Assembly (NCBI RefSeq): GCF_000686045.1
Contig: NZ_JMLV01000016.1
Span: forward strand, 1-64,000
DNA from: Fodinicurvata fenggangensis DSM 21160
GTDB taxonomy: Bacteria > Pseudomonadota > Alphaproteobacteria > Kiloniellales > DSM-21159
Direction: 5' to 3'
Length of the DNA stretch: 64,000 nucleotides
A program made the position numbers and the translations under genes. Under the pieces are notes generated by a model. That model had not been told where the DNA came from. It saw only the letters and a list, made by a program, of their open reading frames with translations, and did not search any database. Each line of letters starts with the position of its first letter. The first letter of the stretch is position 1. Below are positions 34,212 to 43,500 of the stretch, piece after piece.

Positions 34212-35258
34212 ATGTTCAGGCTGAAATTCCGACAGGCATTAACCGCGCCTGCTTGTCTTTTGCTGGGGGTGGCCCTGGCGGCAAGCGCCCAGGCCCAAGA
34301 CGTTACCTTGCGCATCCATCACTTCCTGCCGGCATCTTCCACGGTACAGGTCGAACTGCTTGAGCCCTGGGCTGAACGCGTCGAGGGCCAGTCGGATGGC
34401 CGTATCGCCATCGAGATCTATCCAACGATGCAGCTGGGAGGACGCGCGCCCCAGCTTTTCGACCAGGTGCGTGACGGCGTGGTGGACATGGTCTGGACCC
34501 TGCCTGGCTATACCCCGGGGCGCTTTCCCAAGCTGGAGGTTTTCGAGCTGCCGTTCGTGCCGGGGAACGCTAGGGCCACCAGTGCCGCGGCCCAGCGTTA
34601 CTACGAAAGCCATGCCAGAGATGAATTGGCCGACGTGCATCCAATTCTGGTGCATGCCCATGCGCCGGGCAGCCTGCACATGAAGGGCAAGCGTATCCGC
34701 ACGCTGGAGGATATCCAGAACGTGAAGGTGAGGGCGCCAACCCGCATCATCAACGATACCCTGGAGGAAATCGGGGCTTCGCCGGTCGGGATGCCGGTGC
34801 CGCAGGTGCCGGAAGCCATTTCCAAAGGTGTTATCCAGGGGGCGGCTCTGCCCTATGAGGTGACGCGCTCCTTGCGCATGCATGAACTGACAGACAGCCA
34901 TACCGAATTCCATGGTGAGCGCGGCCTCTACACGGCGGTTTTCCTGTTCCTGATGAACAAGCAGCGCTATGAATCCTTGCCGCAGGACCTGCGCCAGGTG
35001 ATCGATGACAACAGCGGCATCGACCTTGCTCTGGAGATCGGCGCCACCTGGGACAAGGCGGAGGAGCCGGGGCGCGAAGCGGCGCGAGAGGAGGGCCATG
35101 CCTTCGACATAATCGAGGGCAAGGAACTGCAGCGGTGGCGCGAAGCCAGCCAACCGGTGATCGATGCATGGATTGCCGAGCGGGATGAATCTGGTGATGA
35201 CGGAGCGGCCCTGCTGTCAACCGCCCGGCAGTTGATCGAGCAATACAGCGAGAAATGA
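34212..35258 (+). CDS. dctP: TRAP transporter solute receptor (DctP family)
   Basis: A 348-residue periplasmic receptor. A signal peptide ends near AASAQA; the mature part starts DVTLRIHHFLPASST, typical of DctP. The invariant anion-binding arginine should lie in VRAPTRIINDTL. Family members bind C4-dicarboxylates, keto acids or sugars. The first gene of a DctP-DctQ-DctM operon, directly abutting dctQ. The start at 34212 has AAGGGGG about ten bases upstream. Confidence 0.9.
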   Translation: MFRLKFRQALTAPACLLLGVALAASAQAQDVTLRIHHFLPASSTVQVELLEPWAERVEGQSDGRIAIEIYPTMQLGGRAPQLFDQVRDGVVDMVWTLPGYTPGRFPKLEVFELPFVPGNARATSAAAQRYYESHARDELADVHPILVHAHAPGSLHMKGKRIRTLEDIQNVKVRAPTRIINDTLEEIGASPVGMPVPQVPEAISKGVIQGAALPYEVTRSLRMHELTDSHTEFHGERGLYTAVFLFLMNKQRYESLPQDLRQVIDDNSGIDLALEIGATWDKAEEPGREAAREEGHAFDIIEGKELQRWREASQPVIDAWIAERDESGDDGAALLSTARQLIEQYSEK

Positions 35259-35801
35259 ATGGCAATGACAGGTGGAGCTGAGAACGGGACGGCTCCTCTC
35301 TGGGCCCTGTGGGACCGCTGGATTCATGCCGTGGCTGCTGGCTTCGCCATTCTCGGCGGCCTGGCGCTTTCCCTGGTGGCAATCCTTACGGTGGTCAGCA
35401 TTCTGGGGCGTGCCTTTCTGGGCAGCGGACTGGGTGGTGATTACGAGATCGTGGAAATGGGCTGCGCAACCGCGGTTTTCACCTTCCTGCCCTATTGCTA
35501 TCTGGTGCGCGGCCATGCGCAGGTGGATTTCTTCAGTCGGTGGTTCGGTCCTCGGCTGAGGCTTTTTCTGGATGGCCTGGCTGATTTCCTCTTTCTGGCG
35601 ATTGCCGTCCTGCTGACCTGGCGACTGAGTGCTGGCGCGCTCGATGTCCTGCAGTACGGGGAATCGACCATGGTGCTGCGCCTGCCCGTGTGGTGGGGCT
35701 TTGTGCCGGCCGTTCTCGCTTGCGGTTTGCTGGCCGTTGTATGCCTTTACGGACTGCTGCGCCGCTTCCTTGGCCCCGGCCGGGACGAGAGCGGGAGATG
35801 A
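35259..35801 (+). CDS. dctQ: TRAP transporter small permease (DctQ family)
   Basis: A 180-residue membrane protein with four predicted helices (about 25-50, 62-84, 103-125, 142-168). It binds the large permease subunit and stabilises the complex. Its ATG directly follows the dctP TGA, and it overlaps dctM by four bases, so the three subunits are co-translated. Confidence 0.88.
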   Translation: MAMTGGAENGTAPLWALWDRWIHAVAAGFAILGGLALSLVAILTVVSILGRAFLGSGLGGDYEIVEMGCATAVFTFLPYCYLVRGHAQVDFFSRWFGPRLRLFLDGLADFLFLAIAVLLTWRLSAGALDVLQYGESTMVLRLPVWWGFVPAVLACGLLAVVCLYGLLRRFLGPGRDESGR

Positions 35802-37114
35802 CGGCTTTCTCGCTGGGACTCGCCAGTTTTCCCCTGCTCCTGGTGCTGTTGGCCCTGCGCCTTCCAATCGGGGTGGCCATGCTGGTCGTAGGCGGCGGTG
35901 GTTATATGCTGGTCAATGGCGAAGCCGCCTTGCTGAATTACCTGAAGACCACACCCTATTATCTGTTTGCCAACTATTCCTTCTCGGTCATCCCGTTGTT
36001 CTTGCTGATGGGGCAGTTCGCTACCCGCGCGGGGCTGTCGGAAGCACTCTTCCGCGCTGCCTATGTCTTCCTGGGGCACCGGCGCGGCGGTCTGGCTATC
36101 GCCGGAATTGGCGGCTGTGCCGGGTTTGGGGCCATTTGCGGCTCGTCCACGGCGACGGCATCCACCATGGGGCAGGTGGCCCTGCCCGAGATGCGCCGCT
36201 ATGGCTACTCTGGTGCGCTTTCCACAGGAACGCTGGCTGCCGGCGGAACCCTGGGCATCCTTATTCCGCCATCGGTCATCCTGGTGATCTACGCCATCCT
36301 GACCGAGCAGAATGTCGCCGCCATGTTCCTGGCCGCCTTTGTTCCGGCACTTCTGGCGGTATTTGGCTTCATGTTGGCCGTTTCGGTCTATGTCCGCCTG
36401 TTTCCAGCCGAGGGGCCGTCGGCGCCCAAGACATCCTGGAGGGAACGCTTGCGTACGTTGCTGTCCATCTGGCCCGCACTGGCCATTTTCCTGGCCGTGA
36501 TCGGGGGCATCTACGGAGGCATTTTCACGCCAACTGAGGCCGCTGCTGTCGGGGCTGCGGCAACCGGTCTATTGGCTCTGCTGAAGGGGGGATTGGCCAA
36601 TGGAGGCTGGAAAGACGTTCTTCTGGGCACAGCGCAGACCACGGCCATGATCTTCCTGATCCTGCTGGGGGCCGAGGTCTATTCCTCTTTCCTCGCCATG
36701 ACCCGCATGCCGATGGAGGCTGCTTCCTGGATCACGGCGGCAGAGCTGTCCCCCTATCTGGTCATCGGGGGCATACTGCTGTTCTATCTTGTGCTGGGCT
36801 GCGTGATGGACAGTCTGTCCATGATCCTGCTGACCATTCCCATTCTCTTTCCCATTGTAAGCGGCCTGGATTTCGGTCTGAGCCACGAGGAAACCGCAAT
36901 CTGGTTCGGTGTCCTGGTCGTGATCGTGGTGGAACTTGGCTTGATTACGCCGCCCGTCGGTCTCAATGTCTTTGTCATCAATGCCATCGCGAAGGATGTT
37001 CCGATGCTGGAAACCTTTCGCGGCGTCCTGCCCTTCCTGATTGCGGAAGTGGCGCGTGTCGCCCTTCTGGTAGCGTTTCCGGGCATTGTACTGTTTGCCC
37101 TGAGGTTTGCATGA
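35798..37114 (+). CDS. dctM: TRAP transporter large permease (DctM family)
   Basis: A 438-residue, roughly 12-helix permease with the family blocks GFGAICGSSTATASTMG, GTLAAGGTLGILIPPS and the C-terminal repeat GCVMDSLSMILLTIPI...ELGLITPPVGLNVFV. It moves the ligand with sodium. Its stop overlaps the ATG of rarA (ATGA), so a DNA-repair gene is placed at the end of the transporter operon. Confidence 0.93.
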   Translation: MTAFSLGLASFPLLLVLLALRLPIGVAMLVVGGGGYMLVNGEAALLNYLKTTPYYLFANYSFSVIPLFLLMGQFATRAGLSEALFRAAYVFLGHRRGGLAIAGIGGCAGFGAICGSSTATASTMGQVALPEMRRYGYSGALSTGTLAAGGTLGILIPPSVILVIYAILTEQNVAAMFLAAFVPALLAVFGFMLAVSVYVRLFPAEGPSAPKTSWRERLRTLLSIWPALAIFLAVIGGIYGGIFTPTEAAAVGAAATGLLALLKGGLANGGWKDVLLGTAQTTAMIFLILLGAEVYSSFLAMTRMPMEAASWITAAELSPYLVIGGILLFYLVLGCVMDSLSMILLTIPILFPIVSGLDFGLSHEETAIWFGVLVVIVVELGLITPPVGLNVFVINAIAKDVPMLETFRGVLPFLIAEVARVALLVAFPGIVLFALRFA

Positions 37115-38409
37115 GTTCGACGGAGAGCCTTTTCGAAAACACGGCGGATCGACCGCTTGCAGACCGCTTGCGGCCAACCCGTCTGGAGGACGTCGTGGGA
37201 CAGGAGCACCTTCTGTCCCCGGAGGCCCCGATCGGGCGCATGGTCCAGCAGGGGCGACTGGCCTCGATGATCCTGTGGGGACCGCCGGGTTGCGGCAAGA
37301 CGACCATCGCCCGCCTGATCGCGGAAGCAAGCGACCTGGCCTTCGAGCCATTATCTGCGGTCTTTTCCGGGGTTGCAGATTTGCGCAAGGTCTTCGAACG
37401 CGCCAAGGAACGTCGAGGTGCCGGGCAGGGCACGTTGCTCTTCATCGATGAGGTGCATCGCTTCAATCGGGCTCAGCAGGACGGTTTCCTGCCCTATGTG
37501 GAGGATGGCACGGTCACCCTGATCGGCGCCACGACGGAGAATCCTTCCTTCGAGCTGAATCCGGCCCTGCTGTCCCGCTGTCAGGTGTATGTGCTCAACC
37601 GGCTAGGCGAGCCGGCCCTGAGTGAACTGATGAGCCGGGCGGAGGCTGAAGCTGGACGCAGCCTGCCGTTGGATGAGGAAGCACGCAGTGCCCTGTTGGC
37701 CATGGCAGATGGGGACGGGCGATACCTTCTGAACCTGGCCGAGCGACTATTGGCGGAGCCGGCGGAGGCCCAGCTGACCACGGCTGACCTGGTTGCCGTG
37801 GTACAGAAGCGCGCGCCAATCTATGACAAGGGGCAGGAAAGCCACTACAACCTGATCAGTGCGCTGCACAAGTCGCTGAGGGGCTCGGATACCGACGCGG
37901 CCCTCTATTGGTTTTCCCGGATGATCGATGGCGGCGAGGATCCGGAATACGTTGCGCGCCGCCTGGTGCGCTTTGCGTCCGAAGACATTGGTCTGGCTGA
38001 TCCTCAGGCGCTTTCCCAGGCCCTGGCCGCCTGGGATGCCTACAACCGTCTGGGCAGTCCGGAAGGCGAGCTGGCCCTGGTCCAGGCGGTCATCTACATG
38101 GGAACCGCGCCCAAGTCCAATGCCGCATACAAGGCCTCGAAAGTTGCCCTGAAAACCGCTCGCGAAACGGGTTCCCTGGCGCCCCCCAAACACATCCTGA
38201 ACGCCCCCACCAAGCTGATGAAGCAACTGGGCTATGCCGAGGGCTATGCCTATGACCATAACACCGAGGAAGGCTTCTCGGGCCAGGATTACTTCCCGGA
38301 GGAGATGGAGCGTCAAGCGTTCTATCAACCTGTGGAGAGAGGGTTTGAACGGGAAATTGCCAAGAGACTGGATTATTGGGCACGCCTGAGGGCGAAAAAG
38401 GGTTCATAA
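37111..38409 (+). CDS. rarA: Replication-associated recombination protein A
   Basis: A 432-residue AAA+ ATPase related to clamp loaders (RarA/MgsA, WRNIP1 in eukaryotes). Walker A is GPPGCGKTTIARL, Walker B LLFIDEVHRFN, and the RarA-specific C-terminus has PEEMERQAFYQP. It acts at stalled replication forks and lagging-strand gaps. It overlaps dctM by four bases, an unrelated neighbour, so its expression is coupled to the TRAP operon unless an internal promoter exists. Confidence 0.94.
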   Translation: MSSTESLFENTADRPLADRLRPTRLEDVVGQEHLLSPEAPIGRMVQQGRLASMILWGPPGCGKTTIARLIAEASDLAFEPLSAVFSGVADLRKVFERAKERRGAGQGTLLFIDEVHRFNRAQQDGFLPYVEDGTVTLIGATTENPSFELNPALLSRCQVYVLNRLGEPALSELMSRAEAEAGRSLPLDEEARSALLAMADGDGRYLLNLAERLLAEPAEAQLTTADLVAVVQKRAPIYDKGQESHYNLISALHKSLRGSDTDAALYWFSRMIDGGEDPEYVARRLVRFASEDIGLADPQALSQALAAWDAYNRLGSPEGELALVQAVIYMGTAPKSNAAYKASKVALKTARETGSLAPPKHILNAPTKLMKQLGYAEGYAYDHNTEEGFSGQDYFPEEMERQAFYQPVERGFEREIAKRLDYWARLRAKKGS

Positions 38410-38543
38410 AGAACTGTCTAGCGTAGCCTTGCGCAACCTGCGATTCCGTCATGCAAAGCTGATCCTTGTTTTGGCGCTCTGTCCGCGTAAGGTCCACGGC
38501 TACGTGAAATCAGCTTTTGCCAGTAGGCCGGTACAGGATCTGC

Positions 38544-39218
38544 ATGACAAAGACCATGACCGAGCAAAACGTTCCCGACCGTTCCGCGGTCGCTCTTCTG
38601 ACCATCGACCTGCAGCGCGATTTTGCCTGCCAGGGCTCTCCCATCCAGGCATCCGGTCTGGGTGCCTGCCTGCCACGTATCCGCAGGATCGTGCAGGCGT
38701 TCAGAGAGTACGAAAAGCCCATCTTCCATGCCGTGCGCCTCTATCGTCCGGACGGCTCCAATGTGGACCTCTGTCGCCGTTCCGCTGTCATGGAAGGGCT
38801 TCGTGTTCTGATGCCCGGGACCCAGGGTGCGGAGTTGCTGGACGACATCAAGCCCAAGGCAGACATCCGACTGGACAGTGAAGAGCTGTTGTCAGGCGGG
38901 TTCCAGGAATTCGGTGCCAATGAGTGGGCTTACTACAAACCCCGCTGGGGAGCCTTCTACGGAACCGAACTGGAAAAGCGTCTGCGCGAGTCGGGTATTG
39001 GCACTCTGGTGGTCGTGGGGTGCAATTTTCCGACCGGAGGACGCGCCACGATCTACGAGGGCTGTGCCCGGGATTTCTGTGTCATCGCGGGCAGCGATGC
39101 CATCTGTGATGCAAGCCGCGATGGATTGGATGAGTTGGGCCGGCTTGGAGCTTACCAGAAGACAACGGATGCCGTCCTCGAGTGGCTTTCCGGAAAACGG
39201 CAGAACAGCGCTGCTTAG
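38544..39218 (+). CDS. Isochorismatase-like cysteine hydrolase
   Basis: A 224-residue hydrolase with the Asp-Lys-Cys triad: D in LLTIDLQRDF, K in YYKPRWGAFYGT and C in VVGCNFPT. Such enzymes hydrolyse amides or ethers (nicotinamide, N-carbamoyl compounds, isochorismate); this one's substrate is not identifiable. ATG at 38544 is chosen for AGGA six bases upstream, over 38517. It stands alone before crcB. Confidence 0.83.
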   Translation: MTKTMTEQNVPDRSAVALLTIDLQRDFACQGSPIQASGLGACLPRIRRIVQAFREYEKPIFHAVRLYRPDGSNVDLCRRSAVMEGLRVLMPGTQGAELLDDIKPKADIRLDSEELLSGGFQEFGANEWAYYKPRWGAFYGTELEKRLRESGIGTLVVVGCNFPTGGRATIYEGCARDFCVIAGSDAICDASRDGLDELGRLGAYQKTTDAVLEWLSGKRQNSAA

Positions 39219-39301
39219 AGGGACCTGAGCAGCGACGGCTTTTCCGGACAGGACCCTTCTGGTAAAGGCTTTCGGCCAGACGATCCAGAAGGGAACTGAT
39301 C

Positions 39302-39682
39302 ATGCATTCGCTGTTGGCTGTTGCGGCTGGGGGCGCTATCGGAGCTGTCGCCCGCTACCTGCTGTCAGCGCAGATCATGCGCGTGACCGGGTTCGGGTTC
39401 CCCTTTGGCACCCTTTCCGTGAATGTCCTTGGGGGCGTGCTGATGGGTCTGCTTGTCAGCCTGTTTGCATTGCATTGGAATGCAGGTCAGGAACTTAGAT
39501 TGTTTCTGACTGTGGGCCTGCTTGGGGGCTTTACCACCTTTTCAACCTTCTCGATGGAAACGATACTCCTGTTTGAGAGGGGGCAGTGGATGGCTGCCGG
39601 CCTTTATGTCCTGGCTTCCGTCAGTCTGGCCCTTGCGGGGTTTGCCGCAGGTCAGGCCTTGGTGCGCCTGTGTTCCGGATGA
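39302..39682 (+). CDS. crcB: Fluoride channel CrcB (Fluc)
   Basis: A 126-residue inner-membrane protein with four helices. The signature GGFTTFSTFSMETI holds the Na+/fluoride pore residues, and an N-terminal GAIGAVARYLL is typical. Fluc dimers export fluoride. No fluoride riboswitch could be recognised in the 83 bases upstream. A GGGAAC lies just before the ATG. Confidence 0.93.
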   Translation: MHSLLAVAAGGAIGAVARYLLSAQIMRVTGFGFPFGTLSVNVLGGVLMGLLVSLFALHWNAGQELRLFLTVGLLGGFTTFSTFSMETILLFERGQWMAAGLYVLASVSLALAGFAAGQALVRLCSG

Positions 39683-39686
39683 CAAC

Positions 39687-40682
39687 ATGGTAGAGAACAG
39701 GAAAATCGAAGACAGCGAAGCCGAGCAACGCCTGGATCGCTGGTTCAAGCGCCATTATCCCGGTCTGTCTCACGGGCGCCTGGAGAAGCTGTTGCGCAAG
39801 GGCCAGGTTCGGGTGGATGGCCGGCGCGCGAAGGCTTCCACGCGCCTTGAGTCGGGCCAGGTGGTTCGGGTGCCGCCCCTGGGAATGGACAGCCAGAGCA
39901 CCGAACGGCCCAAGCGGTCTGCTCCAGAGCCTTCGGCACGTGAAGCGGCCGATCTCAAGGCGCGCATCCTCTATCAGGATGACTGGGTGATGGCCATCGA
40001 CAAGCCAGCGGGTCTGGCCGTCCAGGGCGGCAGCGGCCAACACCGGCACCTGGATGGCTTTCTGGATCTGTTGCAGTTCGAAAAATCCGAACGTCCAAGG
40101 CTGGTACACCGCCTGGACCGTGATACGGCCGGTGTCCTTCTGTTGGCGCGTACAGCCGAAGCTGCGCGTCGATTGGCGGCCTCCTTCAAGCGGGATGAAC
40201 CGCTTAAGCTCTATTGGGCACTGGTTGTCGGCAGTCCGGATCCGGACAAGGGGGAAATCGACCTGCCGTTGGCCAAGTCCGGGACGACAGGCAGGGAGAA
40301 GATGGAAACACAGGGTGCAGATGCCCGGTCGGCCGTTTCCCGCTACGCCACGATTGCGCGATCTGGGAAGCAGGTGACCTGGCTTGCGTTGCGCCCCCTC
40401 ACGGGTCGTACCCACCAACTGCGTGCCCATTGCAGCGCAATCGGGCATCCGATACTGGGGGATGGAAAATACGGCGGTCGCCAGGCCTTTCCCGACAAAC
40501 CCTGGAAACCGGAAAGCCTGATGCTCCTGGCGCGCGAGATTACCTTGCCGCATCCGGACGACGGCACCACCCTGCGCGTGACGGCCCCGCTGCCTTCGCA
40601 TTTCGAAGCGGCATTCGGGAAGCTGGGTTTTCAAAGTGAAACGGGTTATGCCCTCAAGGCCGCCGATATCTTGGGCCTTTAA
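39687..40682 (+). CDS. RluC/RluD-family 23S rRNA pseudouridine synthase
   Basis: A 331-residue enzyme. An N-terminal S4 RNA-binding domain (about 10-70) is followed by a catalytic domain with the aspartate in HRLDRDTAGVLL and the conserved TGRTHQLRAH. RluC-type enzymes modify 23S rRNA helices. Start at 39687 is chosen because the upstream open frame overlaps crcB in another frame. It is four bases downstream of crcB. Confidence 0.88.
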   Translation: MVENRKIEDSEAEQRLDRWFKRHYPGLSHGRLEKLLRKGQVRVDGRRAKASTRLESGQVVRVPPLGMDSQSTERPKRSAPEPSAREAADLKARILYQDDWVMAIDKPAGLAVQGGSGQHRHLDGFLDLLQFEKSERPRLVHRLDRDTAGVLLLARTAEAARRLAASFKRDEPLKLYWALVVGSPDPDKGEIDLPLAKSGTTGREKMETQGADARSAVSRYATIARSGKQVTWLALRPLTGRTHQLRAHCSAIGHPILGDGKYGGRQAFPDKPWKPESLMLLAREITLPHPDDGTTLRVTAPLPSHFEAAFGKLGFQSETGYALKAADILGL

Positions 40683-40710
40683 TCCATATCCCGGAGTTCC
40701 AGAACAGACC

Positions 40711-41397
40711 ATGCCTGCTCATTCCTATCGCCTGATCCTGTTTGATTTCGATGGCACACTTGTGGACAGCCAGGCGAACATCCTGCGCTGCATGCGGCAA
40801 TCCTTCCTTGATGCGGGACTCGAGCCGCCTCTGGACCGTGATATCCGGCGCATAGTGGGGCTCAGTCTCGATGAGGCGATAGAGCGCTTGTTGCCACTCG
40901 AACGGAAAAAGGACAGCGTTGCGCGGGTCTGCGAGGGCTATCGCCGTGCCTTCCTCGATTGGCGGCAGCATCCCGATTACGAGGAGCCTCTGTTCCCAGG
41001 AGTCAGACCTACTCTGGAGCGTCTCAACGAGCCCGAGGTTTTCCTGGGAATTGCCACGGGCAAGAATCGACGCGGGCTTTCGGCTTCATTGGACCATCAC
41101 GGCCTGGCGCATCTGTTCTGTACCTTCCAGACCCCCGATACCTCGCCCGGCAAGCCGCATCCGGGCATGGTGTTGCGTGCGATGGAAGAGGTGGCCTGCC
41201 AGCCCGAGGAGACCCTCCTGATCGGGGACACGACCTACGATATCGAGATGGCGCGAAATGCCGGTATCAATGCAATCGGCGTGAAATGGGGTTATCATGA
41301 AGCTCACGAGTTGATATCCGCGGGCGCACTCAGGGTGCTGGATGACTTCTCGGAAATCCCCGATCACCTGTCAGATCTTGTGGAGACGGAACAATGA
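40711..41397 (+). CDS. HAD-family phosphatase, phosphoglycolate phosphatase-like
   Basis: A 228-residue hydrolase. Motif I is LFDFDGTLVDS with the nucleophile Asp, motif II lies in GIATGKN, and motif III/IV are the K in GKPHPGM and GDTTYDIEMA. It is close to phosphoglycolate phosphatase and other HAD-IA enzymes; the exact substrate is unsure. It follows rluC-like gene by 28 bases and overlaps the AsmA gene by four (ATGA). Confidence 0.85.
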   Translation: MPAHSYRLILFDFDGTLVDSQANILRCMRQSFLDAGLEPPLDRDIRRIVGLSLDEAIERLLPLERKKDSVARVCEGYRRAFLDWRQHPDYEEPLFPGVRPTLERLNEPEVFLGIATGKNRRGLSASLDHHGLAHLFCTFQTPDTSPGKPHPGMVLRAMEEVACQPEETLLIGDTTYDIEMARNAGINAIGVKWGYHEAHELISAGALRVLDDFSEIPDHLSDLVETEQ

Positions 41398-43493
41398 GGA
41401 AACTGAAGTGGGTTCTGCTGGCCATTGTCGTCATTCCCATCGCTCTGGTGGTGACGGCCTACGCGATTGTCTCCACCTACAGCTTCGATGAAGTCAAGGC
41501 GATTGCACAGCAGGAAGCGCGCAAGGCAACGGGGCGCGATCTTGTCATCGATGGTCCGCTCGATGTCGCCCTGTCGTTGTCGCCAGCCGTGACCATCAGC
41601 GATGTAAGCCTTGCCAATATCGAGAATGGCAGCCGGGACAACATGATCAACCTGGATCGATTCGAACTTCAGGTTGAGCTCATTCCCTTGCTGAGCGGGG
41701 ATATCGAAGTCACGCGCCTGGTACTGGTGGGTGCGGATATCCTGCTGGAGACAGATGCGGAGGGGAATCCGAACTGGCGGTTCACGCCGACGGAAACAGG
41801 TGAAACGGCTGAGGAAGAAACCACGACAGCTGACCAGGCCCGCGAGACGGGCCGTCAGCGCATGCCGAACCTCAATTCCGTTTCCATCGAGGACAGCCGG
41901 GTCACCTACCGGAATGGCGACACCGGTGAAAGCATGACCCTGTCCCTGGACAGTGCCACGATTTCCGGATCGGGCGAACTGCTCGACCTGGATCTGGAAG
42001 GCGGTGTCCGCGAAGTGCCCTTCTCCTTTGCCGGTTCCGTTGGCGGCCTGGACCGCCTGACGGGCGGTGGCGATTATCCGGTCAAGCTGGAAGGGCAGCT
42101 TGCCGACGCCGACATCAGCCTGAACGGCAACATCATCAGCATGACCAGTGATCCCAGGCTGGACCTGCAGGTCCAGCTTGAAGGCGAAAGCCTGGCGGCC
42201 TTTTCCGAACTGGGTGGAAACGATCTGCCGGATCTTGGACCCTACAGCTTTGCGGGCCATGTGGAAGGAGAGATGACCGCACTGTTCCTGAATGGGATGA
42301 CCCTTGAAGTGGGGGAAAGCGATCTTTCGGGAGATGCGGGACTGGATCTGACGGGCGAACGGCCACGGATTACGGGGGACCTGCAGAGCACTTTGCTGGA
42401 TTTGGCCGATTTCCAGATGGAAAGCACGGATAGCTCGCAAGGTAGTGAGGAAGACGGTGATACGGAGGGAAGTGGCGACAGCGAGTCACAGTTCCTGATT
42501 CCGGAGACGCAACTGCCGCTCGAGGCCTTGCGAGGGCTGGACGCCCAGTTGCGCGCGCGCGTTGCCACGTTGCGGTTGCCCTCCGATACGGAAGTGTCGG
42601 ATGTGGATGTAACCCTTGCACTGTCCAATGGGCGGCTGGACGTCACGCCGCTCCAGGCCGGCATTTCCGGCGGTATGCTGGATGGCGAGGTCATGCTGGA
42701 CAGCAGCTCTGATACACCGCGTCTTGCAATCGACATGACGATGGAGGGGTTTGACTACGGCCGCCTGTTGCGTGAACGCGATCTGAGCGAAGATGTCGAG
42801 GGCACGGCCGATATCAACCTGGATCTGGAGGGAACAGGCAGTTCGCCGCGTGCGCTGGCTTCCAGCCTGAACGGACGCAGCGAGATCATTGGCCATGAAG
42901 GCGTGATCACGAATCGCCTGCTGGCCGTCGTATCCACCGGTTTGTCCGAAATCATGGGGCCACTGCTTGGCGACAATGAGCAAACCCGGCTTAACTGCAT
43001 TGTCAGCCGGTTTGCTTTCGAGAATGGCGTGGCCACAAGCCAGGCACAGCTCCTCGATACATCAACCTTCTCTGTGGCGGGTGGTGGCCGCATCGACTTG
43101 CGTGATGAAAGCCTGAACATGAATTTCGACACCAAGACGCGGCAGACGGCATTGGTCAGCCTGGCCATCCCGTTCAATGTCCGGGGGACTTTGAAGAACC
43201 CAAGTTTTTCCCCCGATCCCGCAGGTACCGTGGAGGCCGCTGCCAAGCTGTTCGGTTCGGGCAAGAATCCCGAGGAAATTCTTGGCTCCATCATGTCAGG
43301 CGGTTCTTCGGACAGTGAAACACAGGAAGAAGAGGACAACCCCTGCCTGACTGCCCTGGGCCAAACAGAAGGACAGACCCAGTCCTCGAGCGAGACCGAC
43401 GCGCCTTCCAGTGAATCCAGCCAGGGCGAGGATGCCGTCAAAGGCGTTGCCGAGGATCTGGAGGAAGGTTTGAAGGGCCTTTTTGGAGACTAA
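41394..43493 (+). CDS. AsmA-family membrane protein
   Basis: A 699-residue protein with one N-terminal membrane helix (about 4-28) and a large periplasmic part containing the AsmA N-terminal region (VIDGPLDVALSLSPAVTISD) and the C-terminal AsmA repeat with long beta-strands. AsmA proteins are bridge-like lipid-transfer or outer-membrane assembly factors. A serine/glutamate-rich loop (about 335-365) and tail look disordered. Co-translated with the HAD gene by ATGA overlap. Confidence 0.87.
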   Translation: MRKLKWVLLAIVVIPIALVVTAYAIVSTYSFDEVKAIAQQEARKATGRDLVIDGPLDVALSLSPAVTISDVSLANIENGSRDNMINLDRFELQVELIPLLSGDIEVTRLVLVGADILLETDAEGNPNWRFTPTETGETAEEETTTADQARETGRQRMPNLNSVSIEDSRVTYRNGDTGESMTLSLDSATISGSGELLDLDLEGGVREVPFSFAGSVGGLDRLTGGGDYPVKLEGQLADADISLNGNIISMTSDPRLDLQVQLEGESLAAFSELGGNDLPDLGPYSFAGHVEGEMTALFLNGMTLEVGESDLSGDAGLDLTGERPRITGDLQSTLLDLADFQMESTDSSQGSEEDGDTEGSGDSESQFLIPETQLPLEALRGLDAQLRARVATLRLPSDTEVSDVDVTLALSNGRLDVTPLQAGISGGMLDGEVMLDSSSDTPRLAIDMTMEGFDYGRLLRERDLSEDVEGTADINLDLEGTGSSPRALASSLNGRSEIIGHEGVITNRLLAVVSTGLSEIMGPLLGDNEQTRLNCIVSRFAFENGVATSQAQLLDTSTFSVAGGGRIDLRDESLNMNFDTKTRQTALVSLAIPFNVRGTLKNPSFSPDPAGTVEAAAKLFGSGKNPEEILGSIMSGGSSDSETQEEEDNPCLTALGQTEGQTQSSSETDAPSSESSQGEDAVKGVAEDLEEGLKGLFGD

Positions 43494-43500
43494 TGGCGAC

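Noticed and set aside
39219-39301. Fluoride riboswitch upstream of crcB
   Set aside because: The 83-base interval lacks the conserved crcB-motif pseudoknot sequence.
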